Shown in pieces: positions 45,241-54,508 of a stretch of 64,000 bases of DNA. The stretch comes from Bacteroidales bacterium MB20-C3-3 (lineage in GTDB: Bacteria > Bacteroidota > Bacteroidia > Bacteroidales > UBA932). Position 1 is the first letter of the stretch, and every line of letters starts with the position of its first letter. The DNA lies in assembly GCA_035609245.1 (NCBI GenBank), contig CP141202.1, positions 992,001 through 1,056,000 of the forward strand, given 5' to 3'. Made by a program: the position numbers and the translations under genes. Below the pieces are notes generated by a model, which did no database searches, was not told where the DNA came from, and saw only the letters and a program-made list of their open reading frames with translations.

Positions 45241-45278
45241 GAGAGGGTGTCTTTTAAACAAAAGGACACCCTCTCTTG
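45241..45278 (+). terminator. Terminator between the exb operon and the phosphatase gene
   Basis: GAGAGGGTGTC (45241-45251) pairs perfectly with GACACCCTCTC (45265-45275); TTTT/AAAA pairs extend the stem past one bulged G to a 4-nt loop. A short T-rich tail follows. Confidence 0.7.
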
Positions 45279-45306
45279 TATTAATAGTAGAAAAAATTAT
45301 ATTGCA

Positions 45307-46527
45307 ATGAAAAAATCACTTTTAAATCTTTTTACAATATTTCTGACACTTATGATATTTGCCGGAAATAATGCTCAGGCACAACACAGAGGTGGTGCCA
45401 AAACCCCCAAATATATATTTCTATTTATCGGTGATGGTATGGGTCAAGCACATATATCATTAACTGAGGCTTATCTCTCAAATAAAAAAGGTGTTATTGG
45501 TAATGAATCGTTCTCATTTACTAAATTTCCGGTAACCGGGCTTGTAACAACATTCTCAGCAAACTCTTATATTACTTGCTCCTCTGCAGCCGGAACAGCA
45601 ATTGCCACCGGGACTAAAACAAATAACGGGATGCTTGGTATAGATCCACAGGAAAATAATCTTACAAGTTTTACATATAAACTTAAGGACAAAGGATATA
45701 AAATTGGGATTCTTTCTAGTGTTTCAATTGATCATGCAACACCTGGTGCTTTTTACGCAAGCAGTAAATCCAGATCAAGCTACTATGATATTGCAAGACA
45801 ACTTCCTGCCAGTGGTTTTGATTTCTTTGGAGGTGGCGGATTTGTAAATCCGGACGGGGAAGATAAAATGCAACCAAATATTTACACTCTGATCGAAAAG
45901 GGTGGTTATAAGGTTGCAAAAGGAATAGAGGAGATGAAAACCATAAAGTCTAAGGATAAGGTTGTCCTTGTACAAAAGGATGGAAAGGGTTCAGACTTAC
46001 CTTATGCAATTGACAGAGAGGAGGGGGATCTAACTTTAAAACAGATTGTATCATCTGCTATTAAACATCTGTATAATGACAAAGGATTTTTCATAATGGC
46101 AGAGGGTGGAAAAATAGACTGGGCAGCACACTCAAACGATGGGAAAGCTGCAATTCTGGAGGTGCTGGATCTTGGTGATGCAGTTGATGTTGCTTACCAG
46201 TTTTATCTGGAGCATCCCGACGAGACTCTTATTCTGGTAACAGCTGACCATGAAACCGGCGGCATAACTGTTGGATCGCAAAAAGGATATGTTCTTAAGT
46301 TATCTGAGATTGAAGAGCAGAAGAGATCGATGGCTGTTGACAAAGCTAATGAGGAGAAATATGAGGAGATGAATGAAAAAGCATTTATCGGTTGGACAAC
46401 CACTTCTCATACAGGAGTATCTGTTCCAATTTATGCAATCGGAGCTGGGAGTTATAATTTTACAGGCAGGATGGATAATACAGAAATTTCCAGAAAGATT
46501 CTCAGAAGCATGAAAATCGAATTCTAA
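45307..46527 (+). CDS. Alkaline phosphatase, periplasmic
   Basis: A 406-residue phosphomonoesterase with a signal peptide ending near NAQAQ. Metal-binding FLFIGDGMGQ at the start of the domain, nucleophile serine in TCSSAAGTAIATG (about S94), VTADHETGG and SHTGVSVPIYAIG are intact, so zinc and magnesium sites appear complete. It could release phosphate in the periplasm in phosphate shortage, which is inference. ATG 45307 begins the signal peptide; a reading from 45247 lies within the terminator. One base separates its stop from the next ATG. Confidence 0.93.
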   Translation: MKKSLLNLFTIFLTLMIFAGNNAQAQHRGGAKTPKYIFLFIGDGMGQAHISLTEAYLSNKKGVIGNESFSFTKFPVTGLVTTFSANSYITCSSAAGTAIATGTKTNNGMLGIDPQENNLTSFTYKLKDKGYKIGILSSVSIDHATPGAFYASSKSRSSYYDIARQLPASGFDFFGGGGFVNPDGEDKMQPNIYTLIEKGGYKVAKGIEEMKTIKSKDKVVLVQKDGKGSDLPYAIDREEGDLTLKQIVSSAIKHLYNDKGFFIMAEGGKIDWAAHSNDGKAAILEVLDLGDAVDVAYQFYLEHPDETLILVTADHETGGITVGSQKGYVLKLSEIEEQKRSMAVDKANEEKYEEMNEKAFIGWTTTSHTGVSVPIYAIGAGSYNFTGRMDNTEISRKILRSMKIEF

Positions 46528-46528
46528 A

Positions 46529-48040
46529 ATGAAAAAATTTATCTGTTTGATAATTGCTCTGGGTATCACATTTGTTGCCCGGAGTCAATCTCTTCCTAAA
46601 AGAGAGTTCAGAGGAGCATGGATCCATACTGTGGGCAACCAGCAGTTTAAGAACATGAGTGCAGACTCAATTAAAAAACTGTTTATCTCTACACTTGATA
46701 ATTTTGAGCGAGCCGGCGTTAATGCTGTTATATTTCAGGTTAGGCCTCAGGCAGACGCATTTTATATCTCTGAGATAGAACCATGGAGCAGGTTTTTAAG
46801 TGGCGAACAGGGTGTCGCTCCCAAAGAGATTTGGGATCCTCTCCAATTTATGATAGAGGAATCCCATAAAAGAGGGATGGAGCTACACGCCTGGTGTAAT
46901 CCATACAGAGTAACATCAAATGATCAGGAGCAACTGCATCCGGACCATTTATATTTCAAAAAGCCTGAGATATTTAAGAAATATGGCAAGCAGCTATACT
47001 TTGATCCGGGAGAGCCTGAATCGGTAGAACACACCGTTAAAGTTATTGCAGACATAGTTTCACGATACGATGTTGATGCCATCCACTTTGACGATTATTT
47101 TTACCCCTACCCAATTGCTTTTGAAGAATTTCATGATGATGCATCATTTGTAAAATATGGGGCAAAACAGGGATTTGAATACTGGCAAAAGGGGGACTGG
47201 AGAAGAAATAATGTGGCCACTCTTATCAAGGAGCTTAATGATACTATTAAGGCAATAAAACCATGGGTAAGATTCGGGATAAGTCCTTTTGGGATACACA
47301 GAAATCTTAAAGACACTCCTGATGGAAGCGGAAGTAAAACAAACGGCCTTTCAAATTATGAACAACTCTTTGCAGACATACCTCACTGGCTTAACAATGG
47401 CTGGGTAGATTATAATGTCCCGCAGATTTACTGGAAAATTGGACACCCTGCAGCTGACTATAAGACATTAATTGAGTGGTGGAGTGCAGGTAACTTTGGA
47501 AGACACCTCTATATTGGTCAGAATATATCTACTTTCAGAGAGCCCGATCTTGAAAACCCTGGCAGAAGTCAGTTTAAAACAAAGATGGAGCTTACCAGAA
47601 CTTTACCAAATGTTCACGGAAATGTTTGGTGGCCCGGCTGGACATTAAATTCAAATCCAAACGGATTTACAGATTCCCTAGCAATAAATTATCAGAGGAG
47701 CATAGCATTGGTTCCTGTATATAACTTTCTTGACTCGATTGCACCAGAACCGGTCTCTTTTACAAGAATCAGAGGAGGTAAACTGGAATGGGGACATAAT
47801 TACAAAATTTCCAAAGGAGATAAATTACAAGAACCTCAGTTTTTTGCCATATACAGATTTCCTGAAGGTGCAGAAATTAATATTGAAAACAGCAACTATT
47901 TATTCAAAATAGTTCAGGGCAATTCGCTAATTCTCACCAAACAAAATGGCAAAAAGAACAAATATAAATACCTAGTTACAGCAATAGACAGGTGTAGAAA
48001 CGAAAGCATACCCGGGAGGGCAATTAGTTCATCATACTAA
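46529..48040 (+). CDS. Glycoside-hydrolase-like (GHL10) family secreted protein
   Basis: A 503-residue secreted protein: signal peptide (about 1-20, ending ARSQ), then the GHL10 TIM-barrel domain (EFRGAWIHTVGN, AVIFQVRPQADAFY, HAWCNPYR, DAIHFDDYFYPYP, GISPFGIHRN) to about residue 350, and a C-terminal fibronectin-like region. Related proteins act on peptidoglycan glycans denuded of stem peptides or on other glycans. Co-transcribed with the alkaline phosphatase just upstream. Confidence 0.9.
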   Translation: MKKFICLIIALGITFVARSQSLPKREFRGAWIHTVGNQQFKNMSADSIKKLFISTLDNFERAGVNAVIFQVRPQADAFYISEIEPWSRFLSGEQGVAPKEIWDPLQFMIEESHKRGMELHAWCNPYRVTSNDQEQLHPDHLYFKKPEIFKKYGKQLYFDPGEPESVEHTVKVIADIVSRYDVDAIHFDDYFYPYPIAFEEFHDDASFVKYGAKQGFEYWQKGDWRRNNVATLIKELNDTIKAIKPWVRFGISPFGIHRNLKDTPDGSGSKTNGLSNYEQLFADIPHWLNNGWVDYNVPQIYWKIGHPAADYKTLIEWWSAGNFGRHLYIGQNISTFREPDLENPGRSQFKTKMELTRTLPNVHGNVWWPGWTLNSNPNGFTDSLAINYQRSIALVPVYNFLDSIAPEPVSFTRIRGGKLEWGHNYKISKGDKLQEPQFFAIYRFPEGAEINIENSNYLFKIVQGNSLILTKQNGKKNKYKYLVTAIDRCRNESIPGRAISSSY

Positions 48041-48063
48041 AATATAACTTATTGACTTTTGCC

Positions 48064-48081
48064 TAGCTTTGCGTAACTTTG
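48064..48081 (+). promoter_or_regulatory. Two overlapping-register -7 elements for asnS
   Basis: TAGCTTTG (48064-48071) and TAACTTTG (48074-48081) are both exact consensus matches 10 bp apart. A TTG at 48052-48054 lies 19 nt before the second, the spacing expected for the -33 element. The second ends 17 nt before the ATG. Confidence 0.65.
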
Positions 48082-48098
48082 CGGGAATAAATTTCTAG

Positions 48099-49490
48099 AT
48101 GATAATGGAAAGATCAAAAATAGCCAAGCTTTTAAAGGCTGAGTCGGGCATTAACACTTTAGTAAAGGGATGGGTAAGAACAAAAAGGGGCAACAAAAAC
48201 GTGATTTTTGTTGCTTTGAATGACGGCTCTACCGTTAACAATATCCAGATTGTATTTGACATGTCCCTGTTCACCGAAGAGACTCTGAGACCGGTAACCA
48301 CAGGTTCTTGCATTGCAGTCGAGGGAACACTGGTAGCATCACCCGGAGGTGGACAATCAGTAGAAATTTCAGCTACGAATCTTGTTGTTTACGGGACAGC
48401 AGATCCCGAAACCTATCCCCTGCAAAAGAAGGGTCATAGCATGGAGTTCCTCAGGGAGATTGGTCATCTCAGACCAAGAACAAACACCTTTGGTTGCATC
48501 TTTAGAATAAGGCATGCGATGGCTTTTGCTATACATAAATTCTTTAATGAAAAAGGCTTCTTCTATCTTCATACTCCTATTATCACCGCATCTGATGCAG
48601 AGGGCGCAGGAGCAATGTTTCAGGTTACTACATTAGATCTTAACAATATACCAAGGGATAAAGATAACAGAATTGACTTCTCCCAGGATTTCTTTGGAAG
48701 ATCTTCAAATCTTACTGTAAGCGGACAGCTTGAAGGTGAGCTCGGTGCAATGGCTCTTGGTGAAATTTATACTTTTGGACCAACATTCAGAGCGGAAAAT
48801 TCAAACACACCAAGACACCTTGCAGAGTTTTGGATGATTGAACCGGAGATGGCGTTCTACGAGATTAAAGAGAATATGGACCTTGCAGAAGAGTTTATCA
48901 AATACCTTGTGAAATATGCCCTGGAGAACTGCTTGGACGACCTGAAGTTTTTGAATGATATGTTTGATAAAGAGCTTATTGAGAGACTAAAGAGTGTTGT
49001 AGGGACTGACTTTGTAAGACTTTCATATACAGACGGAGTAGATATTCTAATGAAATCTGGGGTAAAATTTGAGTTTCCTGTTCACTGGGGTACTGATTTG
49101 CAGAGTGAACATGAAAGATACCTTGTTGAAAAGCATTTCAAAAAACCGGTCATTCTTACCGACTATCCAAAAGAGATTAAAGCATTCTACATGAAACAGA
49201 ATGAGGATGGAAAGACAGTAAGGGCAATGGATGTACTCTTTCCTAAAATTGGTGAAATAATTGGAGGTTCCCAGAGGGAGGAGTCGCTTGAAAAACTTGA
49301 GGCAAGAATTGAGGAAACTGGGATGGAGAAAGAGGGACTTTGGTGGTATTTAGATACCAGAAGATTTGGCACTGCTCCACATGCAGGATTTGGACTGGGA
49401 TTTGAAAGGCTTCTGCTTTTTGTAACCGGGATGTCCAATATCAGGGATGTGATTCCTTTTCCAAGAACACCAAAAAACGCTGATTTTTAA
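48099..49490 (+). CDS. asnS: Asparaginyl-tRNA synthetase
   Basis: A 463-residue class IIb synthetase charging tRNA-Asn. N-terminal OB-fold anticodon domain ([21 protein letters not shown]), then the catalytic core with motif 2 ([21 protein letters not shown]) and motif 3 ([15 protein letters not shown]). The C-terminal [11 protein letters not shown] separates AsnS from AspS. ATG 48099 or ATG 48105 could be the start. It heads a three-gene unit with udk and a tonB-like gene. Confidence 0.96.
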   Translation: MIMERSKIAKLLKAESGINTLVKGWVRTKRGNKNVIFVALNDGSTVNNIQIVFDMSLFTEETLRPVTTGSCIAVEGTLVASPGGGQSVEISATNLVVYGTADPETYPLQKKGHSMEFLREIGHLRPRTNTFGCIFRIRHAMAFAIHKFFNEKGFFYLHTPIITASDAEGAGAMFQVTTLDLNNIPRDKDNRIDFSQDFFGRSSNLTVSGQLEGELGAMALGEIYTFGPTFRAENSNTPRHLAEFWMIEPEMAFYEIKENMDLAEEFIKYLVKYALENCLDDLKFLNDMFDKELIERLKSVVGTDFVRLSYTDGVDILMKSGVKFEFPVHWGTDLQSEHERYLVEKHFKKPVILTDYPKEIKAFYMKQNEDGKTVRAMDVLFPKIGEIIGGSQREESLEKLEARIEETGMEKEGLWWYLDTRRFGTAPHAGFGLGFERLLLFVTGMSNIRDVIPFPRTPKNADF

Positions 49491-49499
49491 CATTCTATT

Positions 49500-50117
49500 A
49501 TGCTAATTATTGGAATAGCAGGAGGGACAGGGTCTGGTAAGACTACTGTTGTTAAGGAGATTACAAAGTTGCTCTCTGATAGTGAAATAGTTGTAATTCC
49601 TCAGGATTCTTACTACAAAGACAACAGCCATCTACCATTAGAAGAGCGACTGGAACTCAATTTTGACCATCCCGAGTCAATTGACTTTAAACTACTTGTT
49701 AAACAGATAAAGGATCTTAAAGCGAATAAGGCCATTGAGCAGCCTATATATTCATACCTTACCTGTTCCCGCTCATCAACTGAAACGGTACATGTAGAGC
49801 CTGCTCACATTATTATCGTAGAGGGAATTCTTATATTTACCTGTGCAGAATTAAGAAATGTACTTGATATAAAAGTATTTGTTGATGCTGATGCAGATGA
49901 TCGTCTTGGCAGGGTAATTACTCGTGATAATATTGAAAGGGGCAGGACTATTGACAAAGTTCTGGAAAGATATGAAAAAACCGTAAAGCCTATGCACCTT
50001 CAGTTTATTGAACCGAGTAAAAGGTATGCCGATATAATTATCCCTCAGGGAGGACATAACAAGGTGGCAATTGACATTTTACTGGCAACAATTGAAAAGG
50101 CTTTAACTAAAAGATAG
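49500..50117 (+). CDS. udk: Uridine kinase
   Basis: A 205-residue kinase that phosphorylates uridine and cytidine for pyrimidine salvage. P-loop GGTGSGKT at 8-15, QDSYYKD, FDHPESIDF and RDNIERGRT motifs of the family. Follows asnS by 9 nt; the next gene starts on the base after its stop. dCMP deaminase at 52417-52836 also belongs to pyrimidine metabolism. Confidence 0.95.
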   Translation: MLIIGIAGGTGSGKTTVVKEITKLLSDSEIVVIPQDSYYKDNSHLPLEERLELNFDHPESIDFKLLVKQIKDLKANKAIEQPIYSYLTCSRSSTETVHVEPAHIIIVEGILIFTCAELRNVLDIKVFVDADADDRLGRVITRDNIERGRTIDKVLERYEKTVKPMHLQFIEPSKRYADIIIPQGGHNKVAIDILLATIEKALTKR

Positions 50118-50831
50118 ATGTTTAAGAAAGACAATAATGCCGGGTTGTACATGACCATTGCGGTGCATCTCGTATTATTGATTGTACTGCTCTCCTCCAG
50201 AATAGGTTATCTTATTCAGGAGGAGAGCTCTTTTGTCCTGGATTTCACAAAAGAGGAGGAGATAGAGAGACTTGAAAAAGAGGAGGCTATAAAGGAGGAG
50301 GTGAGCAAAGAGCTTGACGATATTCTTGCCGGCAGGACTCCGGTCAGAAATGTTGTTGTTGATGCAGGTTCAAGAGGCAGAAATTTAAGAGATGACCGAT
50401 TCAAAAATCCAAATCAGGTATATGATGAGGCCCGAGAACTCCAAAAAAAATTAGATGCAGCCAGAGAGGAGGCTGCAAAACAACAAGGGGCAGATGATGT
50501 TTCTCCTTCAACAGAAAACACTAAGAAGGAGAATAAAAGCGAAGCCTATAAAGGGCCATCTGTTGTATCATATTCCCTTGAAGGGAGAAAATCAGTTTCA
50601 ATGCCCATTCCTGTTTACAAATGTGTTGCAGGAGGTGATGTGTCAGTCGCAATAATAGTTAACAGAAATGGTTATGTGACAGGTGCATCTGTTATTGAAA
50701 ATGCATCAGCAAAAGATCAGTGTATAAGGGAATACGCTGTAAGGGCCGCCACATCATCAAGATTCACCAGATCCTCAACTGCTCCTGAAAAACAGACAGG
50801 AGAAATCGTGTATAGGTTTATTGCTCAGTAA
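50118..50831 (+). CDS. TonB-like energy transducer
   Basis: A 237-residue bitopic envelope protein: TM helix at about 12-29, a highly charged periplasmic stretch with Glu/Lys heptads (about 40-130, probable coiled coil) and a C-terminal TonB-like domain (about 150-237, SMPIPVYKCVAGGDVSVAIIVNRNGYV). It lacks the usual proline-rich rod; the coiled coil may span the periplasm instead. It may work with the ExbB/ExbD proteins encoded 5 kb upstream. Ends 1 nt before the convergent protease gene. Confidence 0.85.
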   Translation: MFKKDNNAGLYMTIAVHLVLLIVLLSSRIGYLIQEESSFVLDFTKEEEIERLEKEEAIKEEVSKELDDILAGRTPVRNVVVDAGSRGRNLRDDRFKNPNQVYDEARELQKKLDAAREEAAKQQGADDVSPSTENTKKENKSEAYKGPSVVSYSLEGRKSVSMPIPVYKCVAGGDVSVAIIVNRNGYVTGASVIENASAKDQCIREYAVRAATSSRFTRSSTAPEKQTGEIVYRFIAQ

Positions 50832-50832
50832 A

Positions 50833-52410
50833 TTATCTGGACGCAGCCTGGATTACATTATCTATCTTAGATATTATTGGATAATATGCTTTATCGTCTA
50901 ATGGAGAGTATCTCCCAACCAGCGCTTTAAGCTGAGTAATCAAAATATCTCCTGAAAGTTTCCAATCTTCAGGTTTTGGAACAACTCCTTTACCGGATGC
51001 ATAATCGAGAAAACGCTTCTCAAGATTTTTTGATTCAAGAAATTTAATTAAAGAGATATAATCATTAATGCCCCTCAATTCTGCTCTGTACTGGTCTGCA
51101 ATCTCCGAAGAAAATCTGAATACTAACCCCTGTTCGTTACTCTTGATAAGAAAATCAGTTATACCTGTTGTGTCGAGAGGGACAAAAACATCAGGAGTAA
51201 TTCCTCCCCCTCCGTATACTATTTTCCCTCCGGGTGTTGTATATTTAAGTGAATCATTCTGTCTTATGCTATCCGCAGAAGTTAATTCGCCGTGTCTGTA
51301 TCTTTCAATTATATCGTTTCTGTAATCACTCCCGTATGGTTTTTGAATTGACCTGCCTGTAGGGGTATAGAATCTTGCCACTGTAAGCCTTATTCCTGAT
51401 TTGTCAGAAAAATATATTGGTTCCTGAACCAACCCTTTTCCAAATGATCTCCTTCCTATAATAACACCTCTGTCATTATCCTGTATTGCTCCGGCAAAAA
51501 TCTCACTTGATGATGCAGATCCCTCATCTATAAGCACCTTAAGGCCAAGATCCTTAAATTTACCCCTTCCATCTGCAAAATAATCTTCTCTTTTTCTGTG
51601 GAGTCCCTCCATGTAAACAATCAAATTCCCTTTGCTCAGAAACTCATTTGAAAGAAGAAGAGCCTGATCTAAATACCCCCCTGTATTGCCTCTAAGATCT
51701 ACAATAAGAGATTTGATCCCTCTTTTACTCAAGTCAGAAAGAGATTCCACAACCTCTTTATGGCTGGTTCTGGTAAACTTTGACAACTTCAGATAACCTA
51801 AAGTATCGTTAACCATATAACTTACATCTACACTTTTAACCGGGATTTTATCTCTTTTTATGTCAATTTTCAGAAGATTATCTGAAGTTCCTCTTTTAAA
51901 ACCAACCTTAACGACAGAGCCTGAGCGCCCTCTAAGCATACTTACCAATGAGTCCTGGTTCAACTTAACTCCTGCCACTTTTTTTCCGTCAACCTCTACT
52001 ATCCTGTCTCCGGACAGCACTCCTGCCCTCTCTGAAGGGCCTCCGGCTATAACCTGAATTACAATTGCAGTATCATTTGGGACATTAAACTGGACTCCAA
52101 TCCCGTCAAAATTACCCTGAAGCTCCTCTTCTGCGCTTTTCAGCTCCTGAGGAGGAAGATAGACAGAGTGAGGATCAAGTTTTTCAAGCAATATTGGGAT
52201 TGTCTCCTCTGTTATTGCACTATAGTCAAGTGTATCAACATAATTTCTGTCAAGTTCCCCAAGGATAAGCATAAGTTTATCCCATTGTCCAGGCTTAATC
52301 TGAAGTTCTCTTCGAGATAAATTGCTATCACAATATCTAGTAAACAAAAGCATTACAAATAATACCCCTGCTACTGCCGGCCAAAGGCCTCTCCTGGTTC
52401 CCTCTTTCAT
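50833..52410 (-). CDS. S41-family C-terminal processing peptidase
   Basis: A 525-residue envelope protease with an N-terminal TM anchor (about 9-25), a helical region, a PDZ domain (about 85-170) and the S41 catalytic domain. The Ser-Lys dyad is in DEGSASSSEIFAGA (Ser near 300) and RSFGKGLVQ (Lys near 325), with spacing normal for CtpA/Prc. Substrates would be periplasmic proteins recognised by their C-termini. Last gene of the six-gene minus-strand unit. Confidence 0.94.
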   Translation of the reverse strand: MKEGTRRGLWPAVAGVLFVMLLFTRYCDSNLSRRELQIKPGQWDKLMLILGELDRNYVDTLDYSAITEETIPILLEKLDPHSVYLPPQELKSAEEELQGNFDGIGVQFNVPNDTAIVIQVIAGGPSERAGVLSGDRIVEVDGKKVAGVKLNQDSLVSMLRGRSGSVVKVGFKRGTSDNLLKIDIKRDKIPVKSVDVSYMVNDTLGYLKLSKFTRTSHKEVVESLSDLSKRGIKSLIVDLRGNTGGYLDQALLLSNEFLSKGNLIVYMEGLHRKREDYFADGRGKFKDLGLKVLIDEGSASSSEIFAGAIQDNDRGVIIGRRSFGKGLVQEPIYFSDKSGIRLTVARFYTPTGRSIQKPYGSDYRNDIIERYRHGELTSADSIRQNDSLKYTTPGGKIVYGGGGITPDVFVPLDTTGITDFLIKSNEQGLVFRFSSEIADQYRAELRGINDYISLIKFLESKNLEKRFLDYASGKGVVPKPEDWKLSGDILITQLKALVGRYSPLDDKAYYPIISKIDNVIQAASR

Positions 52411-52416
52411 ATTAAT

Positions 52417-52836
52417 TTATTCTGACAGATTTACAACCTCTATTCCTACTACTTTTAAAAGGTCAATCCCATCGGTAATTCTGTAATTGTCCCTATAAAC
52501 AAGCCTTTTAATACCTGCCTGTATGATTAGTTTTGAGCACTCCAGACAAGGTGCAGTTGTCACATACATTGTTGCACCCTCACTGCTGTTGCCTGACTTG
52601 GCTATTTTGGTTATTGCATTTGCCTCTGCATGCAATACATAAGGTTTTGTATGACCTGTTTCATCTTCACAAATATTTTCAAATCCGGAAGGTGTACCAT
52701 TGTAACCATCAGAGATAATCATTCTATCTTTTACAATAAGTGCTCCTACCTGTCTCCGTTTACAATACGAATTTCTTGCCCATATCTGTGCCATGTCAAG
52801 GTAACTGCGGTCAAACTGAAGTTGTTTTTCATTCAT
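52417..52836 (-). CDS. dCMP/CMP deaminase family protein
   Basis: A 139-residue zinc-dependent deaminase. The zinc and catalytic residues are in HAEANAI and PCLECSKLI; SYCKRRQVGALIVKD and GYNGTPSGF are typical of deoxycytidylate deaminase (ComEB-like), which makes dUMP for thymidylate synthesis. The start at 52836 lies one base after the stop of the acyl-CoA synthetase gene; a longer reading from 52953 would overlap that gene and adds nothing conserved. Confidence 0.92.
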   Translation of the reverse strand: MNEKQLQFDRSYLDMAQIWARNSYCKRRQVGALIVKDRMIISDGYNGTPSGFENICEDETGHTKPYVLHAEANAITKIAKSGNSSEGATMYVTTAPCLECSKLIIQAGIKRLVYRDNYRITDGIDLLKVVGIEVVNLSE

Positions 52837-52837
52837 A

Positions 52838-54493
52838 TTACAATTCTGTTCTTTGATATAGATATCTTTTAATACTTCTTTTCGGGGTCTTCTCAAACTC
52901 TTCAGGGAATATTCTGAAATCTGAAATTTTACAATAATTTGGAAGCTCTTCATTAATCTGTGCTATATTCTCCCTCATTCTCTCTTCCATACTACGCAAA
53001 CCATCTGTCTCAGCCTGCTCCAAATCCGGATAAATTAGTGCAATAAGAGAACCTCCCTCGTCAATAACAAGAGACTCGAGCACATAAGGCATATTATTAA
53101 TAATACTCTCAATCTCTTCCGGATATATATTCTGGCCGGAAGGTCCAAGTATCATACTTTTAGATCTTCCTCTTATATAAAAAAATCCATCTCTGTCCAT
53201 TACTCCCATATCCCCGGTCTTCATCCATCCATCTTTTGTGAATGAGGAGTCAGTAGCCTCAGGATTCTTAAAATAGCCAATCATAACATTGTCTCCCTTA
53301 CACTGAATCTCTCCCGGAATGTTAAAGGGATCCTCTGAGTCAATTCTTAACTGCATACGGGGAGCCGCTTTACCACAAGAGTAAAGTCTTGTATTATCCC
53401 AGGGGGAGTAAGTGATAATTGGGCCACATTCTGTCATCCCGTAACCTACCGTAAAGGGAAAACCAATTTTTCTAAAAAAAGCTTCGGCCTCTTTATTAAA
53501 AGCAGCACCCCCTATTATAACCTCTTTAAAACGACCTCCAAAGGTTTTTATAAGTTCGTTAAGTATTCTTTTTTGTACCTTTTGATCAAGCACAGGGAGT
53601 TTAAGGAAGATTCTGATTGCTGTCTTGTTAATTATTGGCTGGAGTTTCTTCTTGTATATTTTTTCAATAATAAGCGGTACTGCAATAATAATATCAGGCT
53701 TGATTTCAGCAAATGCCTCCATAATAATCTTAGGACTGGGCACCCTGGTCAAAAAATGGACATGAGCACCAACACACATTTCAAACAAAAACTCAAACAT
53801 CATTCCGTACATATGTGCTGTTGGCAGCATTGATACGACATTTGAAGTATTATTCAACTGTGGATGTACCTCCCTGGCAAACATAACATTTGACCAAAGT
53901 GATCTGAATGGCAGCATAACCCCTTTTGAGAAACCGGTTGTCCCTGAAGTATAGTTTATTATTGCCAGATCCTCCGGAGAATCCTCATAAAAGGAAAGAT
54001 GGTGCTCTCTGAAATTCCGGGGATATTTCTTTCCAAAGTACTCATTCAACCTCTCTCTGGTTTCATCTATTAACGGGTCTCTGGAGAACAGAATTGAGAA
54101 ATCGGAAACCTGAATAGCTGCATGAATATTTGGCATTTCAGCCTCATTAAGTTGTTCCCAAATTATATCACCAGCAAAAAGGATCTTTGAATCAGAGTGA
54201 TTAACTATGTGATGAATATTTCCTGGTTTAAACTCGTGAAGTATAGGAACTGCTACTGCCCCATATGTAATAGTAGCAAGAAAGACAACTCCCCAGTTTG
54301 CTTGATTTTTTGAACAGAGAGATACTTTATCCCCCTTTTGTAAGCCACACTGTTCAAAGACGATATGAAGCTTTTCAATTCTTCTGGCAACATCCCTGTA
54401 ATGAAGTGTAATTCCTTTGAAGTCAGAAAGCGCAGGGTTGTCCCAGTTATCCCGAAAACTCTTTTCCAGCTGCTTATTCAATGATTTTTCCAT
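52838..54493 (-). CDS. AMP-dependent acyl-CoA synthetase (long-chain type)
   Basis: A 551-residue adenylate-forming enzyme. AMP-binding P-loop INYTSGTTGFSKGVM, GYGMTECGP, and the hinge region TGDMGVMDRDGFFYIRGRSKSMI are intact, as is the final KTPKRSIKRYL with the C-terminal catalytic-type lysine. It would activate fatty acids to acyl-CoA, perhaps for phospholipid recycling. The ATG at 54493 is chosen over the TTG one codon upstream. Lies 15 nt downstream of the MsbA-like gene. Confidence 0.93.
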   Translation of the reverse strand: MEKSLNKQLEKSFRDNWDNPALSDFKGITLHYRDVARRIEKLHIVFEQCGLQKGDKVSLCSKNQANWGVVFLATITYGAVAVPILHEFKPGNIHHIVNHSDSKILFAGDIIWEQLNEAEMPNIHAAIQVSDFSILFSRDPLIDETRERLNEYFGKKYPRNFREHHLSFYEDSPEDLAIINYTSGTTGFSKGVMLPFRSLWSNVMFAREVHPQLNNTSNVVSMLPTAHMYGMMFEFLFEMCVGAHVHFLTRVPSPKIIMEAFAEIKPDIIIAVPLIIEKIYKKKLQPIINKTAIRIFLKLPVLDQKVQKRILNELIKTFGGRFKEVIIGGAAFNKEAEAFFRKIGFPFTVGYGMTECGPIITYSPWDNTRLYSCGKAAPRMQLRIDSEDPFNIPGEIQCKGDNVMIGYFKNPEATDSSFTKDGWMKTGDMGVMDRDGFFYIRGRSKSMILGPSGQNIYPEEIESIINNMPYVLESLVIDEGGSLIALIYPDLEQAETDGLRSMEERMRENIAQINEELPNYCKISDFRIFPEEFEKTPKRSIKRYLYQRTEL

Positions 54494-54508
54494 CAAGTTC
54501 CAAGAAAA

